From NCBI GenBank assembly GCA_948571325.1, contig CAOZKB010000027.1:1-11022 (forward strand): a stretch of 11,022 nt of DNA. The letters run 5' to 3'. Below are positions 6,077 through 11,022 of the stretch, one piece after another. This DNA is from an uncultured Candidatus Saccharibacteria bacterium (GTDB taxonomy: Bacteria; Patescibacteriota; Saccharimonadia; Saccharimonadales; Saccharimonadaceae). The first letter of the stretch is position 1. Every line of letters starts with the position of its first letter. Position numbers and translations under genes: made by a program. The notes beneath the pieces were generated by a model. That model ran no database searches. It was not told where the DNA came from and saw nothing but the letters and a program-made list of their open reading frames with translations.

Positions 6077-7695
6077 TGCAGGATATTCAGGACTGGTTTT
6101 CTCGGCACGTTACGCTTAATGGTGAACCATACTTTTTGGATGCCGATCAGACTCGTGCTGTCATTGACCAGCATCAGAATACTCTTGTGACTGCCCGAGC
6201 CGGTTCTGGCAAAACTCGCGTTATTGTGGCTAAAGTTGCTTATCTTGTTGCTCGTCAGGGCCTCACACTCGATCAAATCGCCGTTTTTATGTTCAATCGT
6301 ACCGCAGCCGCTGAAGTTAATCAACGTATTGCCAGTGTCAAAATCGACAGCAAGCCTCTTACTACCGCAGATGTGACTATCGCCTCAACTTTCCATAAAT
6401 ATGCCCTCGATATTCTTAAATCCGCTCATCAGTCCCCACAAATTATTGACGAATCTACCCAAAATGCCCTCATTGGACAGCTATTTACCGCCGAACTTAC
6501 TGCTAGCGGGCTCAAATGTAGCCCTCAACAACGCGAAACTTTACTTCGCCTCACTCATACTTTTATCGCGCGTGCTGGTCAACAATATCTTGGCACTACT
6601 GGTATCGAGCAACTCCAGCAAGACATCGATAATTATGTTCAAATTCATCACGATTCTCCCGAATATCAAACCTGGATTAACTTGCATAAAATCGCCCTAG
6701 CGGTTTATCTTAAATATCATCAGATGCTTTCGTCAAACCGAATGGATTTTAATATTCTCATGTCGCGCGCAGCCGAAATTCTCCGTCAGTCAAATTTAAG
6801 CACTAACTTTTCATATATTGCAAAGTTGCGTCAAATTATGATTGATGAATATCAAGATTTTTCCTACCTTTTTCTCAATTTAACCAATGCGATTCGTGAG
6901 TTATGCCCTAATGCTAAACTCTTTGCTGTTGGTGACGATTGGCAGGCGATTAACCGTTTCGCCGGCTCTGACTGTACCTATTTCCTAAAGTTTGCTAAAT
7001 ATTTTCCGCTAGATCAGATTAATATTAATCTTACAACCAATTACCGCAGTTGTCGTAAAATCGTTGAAAATGCTAATCGCTACATGTTAACGAATTATAA
7101 TCCTAATGCCATCGGTGCTGTCGCCAAAAATCGCCAAGCTGGCAAAATCCGCCACTTTAATCCCGGTAAAGTTAAAATCAACCGCCAAGATTATCAAGAG
7201 GATGCACTGGGCGACGGGCGCTTCCAACTTGCCCTTGCTGAGGCTTGTCGTCTCGTACCCAGCAAAGTCCCCGTGTTGGCGATGCAATATCTGAAACAAC
7301 TTTACCAATTGTGCCGTAAACACCGTAAGTCCTCAATTATGCTCTTGCATCGCCACAATTTTACTAGCTTCGCAAATACTGACTTAGTTAATCTCCAACA
7401 GGCACTTTTTCAAATATTAACACAGGATCGAATTATGACCGCTGAGCAATGCTCGCAGCAAATTCGCTGTATGACTATGCATAAGTCTAAAGGCCTCGAA
7501 GCCGACGTGGTAATTATCCTTGAGACGAACCACGAACAAGTCTTAAGCTCGCATCCCCACGCCACGATTTTTGAGATTTTCGGCGACACACTTGGCGCTG
7601 AACGCGCTGATCAGCAACGCCTATTGTACGTTGCAATGACTAGAGCTAAGAAACGACTCTATATTCTCAGTACCGACAAAAAACCACCGATTTAA
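6076..7695 (+). CDS. UvrD/Rep superfamily 1 DNA helicase, helicase IV (HelD)-like
   Basis: This is an ATP-dependent 3'-5' DNA helicase by family. All SF1A motifs are present: Q motif Q25 in LDADQTRAV, Walker A ARAGSGKT (40-47), Ia FNRTAAAEVNQRI (73-85), Ib TFHKYA (105-110), II DEYQDFS (257-263), III GDDWQAINRF (286-295), IV NYRS (322-325), V HKSKGLEAD (469-477), VI LYVAMTRAKK (517-526). The motif III wording GDDWQAIxRF and motif V are those of E. coli helicase IV. At 539 aa it lacks the N-terminal region of HelD and is shorter than UvrD/PcrA (about 720). GTG at 6076 overlaps the gatB stop (TAGTG) with no clear Shine-Dalgarno site, so translation probably depends on termination at gatB. It probably acts in DNA repair or replication restart; a link to transamidation is not implied. 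Confidence 0.92.
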   Translation: MQDIQDWFSRHVTLNGEPYFLDADQTRAVIDQHQNTLVTARAGSGKTRVIVAKVAYLVARQGLTLDQIAVFMFNRTAAAEVNQRIASVKIDSKPLTTADVTIASTFHKYALDILKSAHQSPQIIDESTQNALIGQLFTAELTASGLKCSPQQRETLLRLTHTFIARAGQQYLGTTGIEQLQQDIDNYVQIHHDSPEYQTWINLHKIALAVYLKYHQMLSSNRMDFNILMSRAAEILRQSNLSTNFSYIAKLRQIMIDEYQDFSYLFLNLTNAIRELCPNAKLFAVGDDWQAINRFAGSDCTYFLKFAKYFPLDQININLTTNYRSCRKIVENANRYMLTNYNPNAIGAVAKNRQAGKIRHFNPGKVKINRQDYQEDALGDGRFQLALAEACRLVPSKVPVLAMQYLKQLYQLCRKHRKSSIMLLHRHNFTSFANTDLVNLQQALFQILTQDRIMTAEQCSQQIRCMTMHKSKGLEADVVIILETNHEQVLSSHPHATIFEIFGDTLGAERADQQRLLYVAMTRAKKRLYILSTDKKPPI

Positions 7696-7699
7696 AATA

Positions 7700-7728
7700 T
7701 TCCCACAATCCTCCCTTTGTGCTATAAT
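7700..7728 (+). promoter_or_regulatory. fusA promoter
   Basis: The extended -10 TGTGCTATAAT lies at 7718-7728. TTCCCA at 7700-7705 (4 of 6 matches to TTGACA) stands 17 bp upstream of the -10 hexamer. Transcription should start near 7735. The promoter begins only 5 bases after the helicase stop, and no terminator is visible in between, so some read-through from the gat operon is possible. Confidence 0.8.
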
Positions 7729-7734
7729 GTAGAA

Positions 7735-7800
7735 AAGTCTATTTTTAATGCCTATCATTTAAAGTCAGCTCCTGCTGGCAAAATATAAAGCATTAAACTT
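7735..7800 (+). promoter_or_regulatory. Structured 5' leader of fusA
   Basis: TTAATGC (7745-7751) pairs perfectly with GCATTAA (7790-7796), extended by AAGT (7735-7738) with ACTT (7797-7800). Inside is a second hairpin, GTCAGC (7764-7769) with GCTGGC (7774-7779), loop TCCT. TCCTG (7770-7774) is complementary to the CAGGA ribosome-binding site at 7827-7831, so a repressing alternative pairing is conceivable. The elongated leader (about 100 nt) contrasts with the leaderless gatC. It could be an autoregulatory or ribosomal-protein-type control site; no known riboswitch is recognised. Confidence 0.45.
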
Positions 7801-7836
7801 GGGAGAAAGTTAAACAATAAAAGGAACAGGAATTTC

Positions 7837-9933
7837 ATGGCAAGCGAAGTCAATGACCTATCAAAACTCCGTAACATCGGAATCATTGCTCACATCGACG
7901 CGGGCAAAACCACTACCACCGAAGCGATTCTTTATCGCACCGGGCTTAAGCACAAAATCGACCTCGTGAAAGGTGGCACCGGTGGCGCTACTACCGACTG
8001 GATGGAGCAAGAAAAAGACCGCGGTATTACCATTACTTCCGCTGCGGTTACTGCTCAATGGAAAGGACACAAGATTAATATTATCGATACCCCGGGGCAC
8101 ATCGATTTTACCGCTGAGGTAGAACGTTCACTTCGCGTGCTTGACGGTGCCGTGGCGGTATTTGACGGTAAAATGGGTGTTGAGGCTCAATCTGAGACGG
8201 TTTGGCGCCAGGCTACCAAATACGGCATCCCACGTATCTGTTTTGTTAATAAAATTAATCAAATCGGTGGCGACTTCTACAAATCGCTAGATAGTATCCA
8301 CAAACGCTTGTCTAAAAATGCCGTGGCGATTCACTTGCCGATCGGTTTCGAAAAAGATATTTGTGGTGTCGTAGATCTCGTTGATATGAAAGCCTACACT
8401 TACACAGATTATGCCGATCGCGAACTAACCGTTGGTGAAATTCCTGCTGATATGCTCGAAAAAGCCAAGAATGCTCGCTCATTGCTCGTCGAAGAAGCTG
8501 TGCAAGCTGACGAAGAACTTATGGAAAAATTCTTCAACCAGGGCGAAGAAGCTATCTCAGAAGTTGAGCTCAAGGCTGCATTACGTAAACGCGTACTCGA
8601 CGGCGATTTCTTCCTTGTTACTGGCGGTGACGGCCGTGGCGTCATTGTCGAAAAAGTGCTCGACCTTGTGGCTGATTATCTGCCATCCCCACTCGATCGC
8701 GATCAAGGTCAGACCGTTGGTGTAGATCCTAAAACTGGTAATCAAATCATTCGCAAAGCCGACAACGGCGAACCGCTCACTGCGCTTGCTTTCAAGGTCG
8801 CAACTGACCCCTTCGTTGGTAAGCTTATCTTCGTGCGCGTCTATGCTGGTAAAATGACCTCTGGTAGCACAGTACTGAATGCTACTACCAGTAGCAAAGA
8901 GCGCATCGGTCGTCTTGTCCGTATGTTCGCTGATAAACGTGAAGAAATTTCCGAAATTACCGCCGGTGACATTGCTGCTGTGGTTGGTATGAAGGATGTC
9001 ACTACCGGTACCACCATCTGTGATCCTGCTCATCCAATTCACCTCGAGGACATTACTTTCCCAGATCCTCCAGTTTCAATCGCTATCGAACCAAAAACCA
9101 AGTCCGACCAAGAGAAGATGGGTCTCGGTCTACAAAAGCTCGTCGAAGAAGACCCAACTCTGCGCGTACACACCGATGAAGAAACTGGCCAAACTATCAT
9201 CTCTGGTATGGGCGAGTTACACCTCGAAATCGCTATCGACCGCTTGAATAAAGAACATGGCGTTGAAGCCAATACTGGCGCACCACAAGTTGCCTACCGC
9301 GAGACTATTCGTAGTACCGCCGAGGCACAAGGTAAACACATTAAACAATCCGGTGGTCGTGGTCAGTATGGTGACGTTTGGGTAAAATTTGAGCCAAACG
9401 AAGCCGGCAAAGGTTTTGAGTTTATCGACCAAATTAAAGGTGGCGTGGTTCCGCAAGAATATCGCAAACCAGTCCAGCAAGGTATCGAAGAGACTCTTAA
9501 CGGTGGTGTTATCGCCGGTTATCCGGTAGTCGATATTAAGGCTACGCTTTACGATGGTAGCTATCACGATGTTGACTCTAGCGAACTCGCCTTCAAACTT
9601 GCTGGTAGCCTTGCCACGCGTGAAGGTATTAAGAAGGCTCAACCCGTCCTACTTGAGCCAGTCATGAAACTCGAAGTCACCACTCCAGAAGAATTTATGG
9701 GCGACGTAATTGGCGACATTAACTCCCGCCGTGGCCGCATTGACGCCATGGAAGATCTAAACGGTGGCGCCAAGTTAATTAAGGCTTTCTGTCCGTTGGC
9801 AAACTTGTTCGGTTACACTTCCGATCTTCGTTCGATGTCACAGGGACGCGCTGCTAGCTCTATGGAGCTCTTCGCCTACGAGGAAGTACCACCAAACGTT
9901 GCGCAAGAGATTATTGAAAACCGCAACAAATAA
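7837..9933 (+). CDS. fusA: Translation elongation factor G
   Basis: EF-G is a ribosomal GTPase that drives tRNA-mRNA translocation and, with RRF, ribosome recycling. It is full length at 698 aa. G1 AHIDAGKTT (18-26), the switch region DWMEQEKDRGITIT (54-67), and G3 DTPGHIDF (84-91) are conserved, as are domain IV (SGGRGQYGDVWV...GGVVPQEY) and domain V (GDVIGDINSRRGRI...FGYTSDLRSMSQGRA). Two departures stand out. G4 reads NKIN (138-141) instead of NKxD, and the place of G5 (usually GSAFKNKG) reads TGGDGRGV (262-269). Both loops contact the guanine base. CAGGA (7827-7831) is 5 bases before the ATG. There is no rpsL, rpsG or tuf beside it, so the usual str operon is split. As the only EF-G visible, and being so well conserved, it is presumably the housekeeping copy. 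Confidence 0.96.
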   Translation: MASEVNDLSKLRNIGIIAHIDAGKTTTTEAILYRTGLKHKIDLVKGGTGGATTDWMEQEKDRGITITSAAVTAQWKGHKINIIDTPGHIDFTAEVERSLRVLDGAVAVFDGKMGVEAQSETVWRQATKYGIPRICFVNKINQIGGDFYKSLDSIHKRLSKNAVAIHLPIGFEKDICGVVDLVDMKAYTYTDYADRELTVGEIPADMLEKAKNARSLLVEEAVQADEELMEKFFNQGEEAISEVELKAALRKRVLDGDFFLVTGGDGRGVIVEKVLDLVADYLPSPLDRDQGQTVGVDPKTGNQIIRKADNGEPLTALAFKVATDPFVGKLIFVRVYAGKMTSGSTVLNATTSSKERIGRLVRMFADKREEISEITAGDIAAVVGMKDVTTGTTICDPAHPIHLEDITFPDPPVSIAIEPKTKSDQEKMGLGLQKLVEEDPTLRVHTDEETGQTIISGMGELHLEIAIDRLNKEHGVEANTGAPQVAYRETIRSTAEAQGKHIKQSGGRGQYGDVWVKFEPNEAGKGFEFIDQIKGGVVPQEYRKPVQQGIEETLNGGVIAGYPVVDIKATLYDGSYHDVDSSELAFKLAGSLATREGIKKAQPVLLEPVMKLEVTTPEEFMGDVIGDINSRRGRIDAMEDLNGGAKLIKAFCPLANLFGYTSDLRSMSQGRAASSMELFAYEEVPPNVAQEIIENRNK

Positions 9934-10004
9934 GCCAATCAAGCGCATCGTATATACATGTAAGGGTAAGCAGCATATCATACCATACGTATAATATGTA
10001 GATA
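9934..10004 (+). other. Spacer after fusA, no gene seen
   Basis: These 71 bases are AT-rich and hold no open frame of note. They contain the palindrome TACATGTA (9955-9962) and a TATAAT at 9990-9995 without the TG extension or a convincing -35. No terminator with a T-tract follows fusA; the nearest hairpin is at 10005. Confidence 0.6.
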
Positions 10005-10044
10005 AGAGATACTCCCCCACTTAGTTAAGTATGGGAGTATCTCT
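10005..10044. terminator. Perfect 12-bp hairpin between fusA and the surface-gene remnant
   Basis: AGAGATACTCCC (10005-10016) pairs perfectly with GGGAGTATCTCT (10033-10044). The 16-base loop can form a further ACTT/AAGT pairing. It is about 70 bases after fusA and also covers the stop of the - strand remnant (10021-10023), so it may serve both directions. Neither side carries a proper T-tract, so termination is plausible but unproven. It may also be an RNA end-protecting stem. Confidence 0.5.
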
Positions 10045-10248
10045 GGCTATGGATGGTCTTTGTCCGTGGGCGCGGACTGGGAAAGCATATGTTTTTGTTC
10101 CATAAAGATTAGGATTTGCTATCATGTCGTGAAAATCCAACCCATAGGCAAAGACGTCCATATCGTGTGCATAGCTACTCCAGCCGTAACCATTAATAGC
10201 AGCTAGCTTTATTGCCGCTACTGTTAATAATATATATCCACTACGCAC
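10021..10248 (-). pseudogene. C-terminal fragment of a FISUMP-type surface protein gene (remnant B)
   Basis: On the - strand the frame reads VRSGYI, then GYGWSSYAHDMDVFAYGLDF and YAFPVRAHGQ, ending in DTPILN. This matches the end of Fibrobacter succinogenes major paralogous (FISUMP/TIGR02145-like) domains as I know them: VRGG, then YWSS, then FSVRC. There are signs of decay. No upstream domain or start is present. Between VRSG and the WSS block the expected INSSGN is found in another frame (around 10216-10228), implying two compensating indels. The end FPVR is joined to foreign sequence in place of the usual cysteine. If the domain assignment is right, the parent was an extracellular protein. 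It is not likely to be expressed. Confidence 0.55.
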
Positions 10249-10527
10249 ACACCTGCAAGTTTTTGAGAAAACGCCACAGAGTTATGACGTAGCCAGTTGT
10301 AGGGGAGGGAGCAAGATATATCATCCCTCCCCCTACAGTACTAGACAGCGGACGGAGAAAGCATTATGCCGACCATTATTGCCAGAGGTGCTAATGGTAT
10401 TTTTGCCAAAAGCTTGACGATAAGTGTTCAGATTGTCAAAATATGATGTCGACGACCAAACATCGTTATCGAGCGACATAGAACGCTGAACTCCGTATAG
10501 TAAATAGATAAATCTCCCACGGACAAA
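10059..10527. repeat. 12-bp inverted repeat bounding the surface-gene remnants
   Basis: TTTGTCCGTGGG at 10059-10070 recurs inverted (CCCACGGACAAA) at 10516-10527. In remnant A it encodes FVRG, a conserved domain motif. In remnant B it is read in the opposite sense, just after FPVR, where the normal C-terminus is lost. This suggests the copy at 10059 marks a rearrangement joint. Confidence 0.5.
10298..10337 (-). terminator. GC-rich hairpin at the end of surface-gene remnant A
   Basis: TGTAGGGGAGGGA (10298-10310) pairs with TCCCTCCCCCTACA (10324-10337), 13 bp with one bulged C and a 13-base loop. It contains the TAG stop of the - strand remnant A. No T-tract follows on either strand, so it is terminator-like only. 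Confidence 0.5.
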
Positions 10528-10542
10528 ATAAGGCTTCAGCCA
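10333..10542 (-). pseudogene. C-terminal fragment of a FISUMP-type surface protein gene (remnant A)
   Basis: This - strand open frame of 69 codons without a start codon reads PYFVRGRFIY (residues 4-13), then DVWSSTSYFDNLNTYRQAF (27-45), then HNAFSVRCLVL at the end. The order YFVRG, WSST, AFSVRC and a stop directly after is the characteristic end of FISUMP-type domains in secreted proteins. The frame is blocked upstream by TAA (10543-10545), directly where the structured RNA and its promoter (10553) begin, so the 5' part of the gene has been lost. It lies in tandem with remnant B. An intact gene of the same type could be the one starting at 10800 on the other strand, but its diagnostic part lies outside the window. 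Confidence 0.6.
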
Positions 10543-10552
10543 TTAAAAAACT

Positions 10553-10563
10553 TGTGCTATAAT
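10553..10563 (+). promoter_or_regulatory. Extended -10 promoter before the structured RNA
   Basis: TGTGCTATAAT is identical to the fusA promoter's extended -10. No open frame follows for 230 bases. Transcription would start near 10570, exactly where the outermost RNA helix begins (10571). Confidence 0.7.
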
Positions 10564-10569
10564 AATCCC

Positions 10570-10740
10570 ATACCACACTACAATTAAATGCGATAATTTT
10601 GATTTATGGCTTTTTGTCACATCAATGTCGATTAGCGTTTGATTATTGACAGGATAAGCTGGGTGCTTCGACTCCCCAATCCTGATTGTAGTCAAAACGC
10701 AATTCGCATTGGTAGTGTGGTAACTAAGTCGTAGCACCCA
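10570..10740 (+). ncRNA. Candidate structured RNA (small RNA or cis leader of the next gene)
   Basis: The ends pair over 11 perfect base pairs, TACCACACTAC (10571-10581) with GTAGTGTGGTA (10712-10722). Further nested helices are AATGCGA (10587-10593) with TCGCATT (10704-10710), TTTTGATT (10597-10604) with AGTCAAAA (10690-10697, one G-U), and CAGGAT (10650-10655) with ATCCTG (10679-10684). The 3' arm AGTCGTAGCACCCA (10727-10740) pairs at 13 of 14 positions with TGGGTGCTTCGACT (10660-10673), which would form a pseudoknot across the outer helix. The rod with paired ends recalls 6S RNA, but I see no family signature. It is not SRP RNA, tmRNA or RNase P RNA. The exact 3' end is uncertain. Confidence 0.55.
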
Positions 10741-10774
10741 TTTTATAATTATACTTAATAAAATTTAGTGCTAC
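10731..10774 (+). promoter_or_regulatory. Possible promoter and 7-bp inverted repeat before the secreted-protein gene
   Basis: TATAAT at 10744-10749 (no TG, weak -35) could start a transcript with a leader of about 44 nt. GTAGCAC (10731-10737) and GTGCTAC (10768-10774) form a perfect inverted repeat around it. In DNA this could be an operator. In a transcript starting at 10570, the second arm would compete for the same 3' arm that forms the pseudoknot. Confidence 0.4.
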
Positions 10775-10799
10775 CTAATCAAAATCTATAGGAGGCACT

Positions 10800-11022
10800 A
10801 TGCATATTATTAACAAAACTCATTTACCTAAACCTCTAACTATCAATCAGCAACCAAATTTCTTGGGTTATTTAGCTTCAATTAGCCTAGTTTTGTTAAT
10901 AATATGCCTCATTTCTTCTATAGTAACCACCTTCACCAACGCTCAAGATGGCTCCTCCTTCAATCCGCCTGCCTGGATCCCATCTAACTATGTATCACTC
11001 AGCTTAGGCTCTATGCCAGCTA
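10800..11022 (+). CDS. Secreted or surface protein, N-terminus only (cut by window end)
   Basis: ATG 10800 has AGGAGG (10790-10795) 4 bases upstream and opens a frame of 74 codons running off the window. Residues 1-20 are polar with two lysines. A hydrophobic segment follows at about 21-43 (LASISLVLLIICLISSIV), then FTNA before QDG, a fitting signal peptidase I site after A48. The mature start is rich in Ser, Pro and Asn (SSFNPPAWIPSNYVSLSLG). This is a Sec signal peptide, possibly retained as an anchor. The function is unknown; the nearby FISUMP remnants suggest it may be a member of that surface-protein group. A perfect 19-bp inverted repeat spans codons 1-36. Confidence 0.8.
   Translation, partial: MHIINKTHLPKPLTINQQPNFLGYLASISLVLLIICLISSIVTTFTNAQDGSSFNPPAWIPSNYVSLSLGSMPA
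10802..10907. repeat. Perfect 19-bp inverted repeat over the start of the secreted-protein gene
   Basis: GCATATTATTAACAAAACT (10802-10820) and its exact reverse complement (10889-10907) are separated by 68 bases. The left arm begins at the G of the initiation codon; the right arm encodes part of the hydrophobic core of the signal peptide (VLLIIC). In mRNA it would make a 19-bp stem next to the ribosome-binding site. In DNA it could be a recombination site. Confidence 0.9.

Noticed and set aside
8409..8645. Long open frames on the strand opposite fusA.
   Set aside because: They are mirrors of a highly biased coding sequence and have no family features.
9990..9995. TATAAT as a further promoter just before the hairpin at 10005.
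   Set aside because: It lacks the TG extension seen in the four confident promoters and has no good -35. Nothing on the + strand downstream is coding.
10660..10684. A TTCGAC loop resembling a tRNA or tmRNA T-arm.
   Set aside because: The bases flanking the loop do not form the required 5-bp stem, and no acceptor stem, anticodon arm or CCA end is present.
10543..10737. A 64-codon open frame on the - strand.
   Set aside because: It coincides with the self-complementary RNA region and has no recognisable protein features. The open frame is a by-product of the inverted repeats.
1..11022. UGA read as glycine (SR1/Gracilibacteria code).
   Set aside because: All three paralogs end in TGA at sensible places (overlap with the next start, or just before a terminator), and no conserved gene has an internal TGA.
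1..11022. CRISPR array, tRNA or rRNA genes, transposase or integrase, phage genes.
   Set aside because: No regularly spaced repeats, no cloverleaf and no such protein motifs were seen in the window.

Overview
The window looks like a chromosomal segment of a Patescibacteria/CPR bacterium, most likely Candidatus Saccharibacteria (TM7). The reasons are compact genes with 1-bp overlaps, a GatCAB transamidation operon, an mRNA that appears leaderless, TGA used as a normal stop (so not the SR1/Gracilibacteria code), and remnants of surface proteins with a FISUMP-type C-terminal domain (WSS...FSVRC signature) that I recall as common in Saccharibacteria. The taxonomic call is inference; there is no rRNA here to settle it.

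Layout. (1) 1-2450: a self-contained operon of three tandem, mutually paralogous genes of unknown function. It has its own extended -10 promoter, a 64-nt hairpin at the very start of the transcript, and a terminator. (2) 2480-7695: a five-gene operon on the + strand, gatC - gatA - membrane-anchored HEPN-like protein - gatB - helicase IV-like SF1 helicase. The genes are separated by 8, 3, -1 and -1 bases. GatCAB makes Gln-tRNA(Gln) and/or Asn-tRNA(Asn) from the misacylated precursors. The HEPN-like and helicase genes share the transcript and are probably translationally coupled, but no functional link to amidation is evident. (3) 7700-9933: a monocistronic fusA (EF-G) with a strong promoter and a structured 108-nt leader. 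Its guanine-recognition motifs (G4 and G5) depart from consensus. (4) 9934-10799: 866 bases without an intact gene. The left part holds two decayed C-terminal fragments of FISUMP-type surface genes on the - strand, each ending inside a strong hairpin. The right part holds an extended -10 promoter followed by about 170 nt of strongly self-complementary sequence, either a small RNA or a cis-acting leader. (5) 10800-11022: the start of a secreted protein gene (signal peptide, cut by the window edge). Its first 108 bases contain a perfect 19-bp inverted repeat starting at the initiation codon.

The same 11-mer TRTGCTATAAT occurs four times, each time between genes: before the three-paralog operon, gatC, fusA, and the structured RNA at 10570. 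This makes it a convincing housekeeping promoter signature and supports the reality of the RNA.

The points most worth a second look are the 19-bp inverted repeat at the start of the secreted-protein gene, the structured RNA with mutually exclusive pairings just upstream, the altered G4/G5 loops of EF-G, the HEPN-like membrane protein inside the gat operon, and the unknown three-paralog operon.
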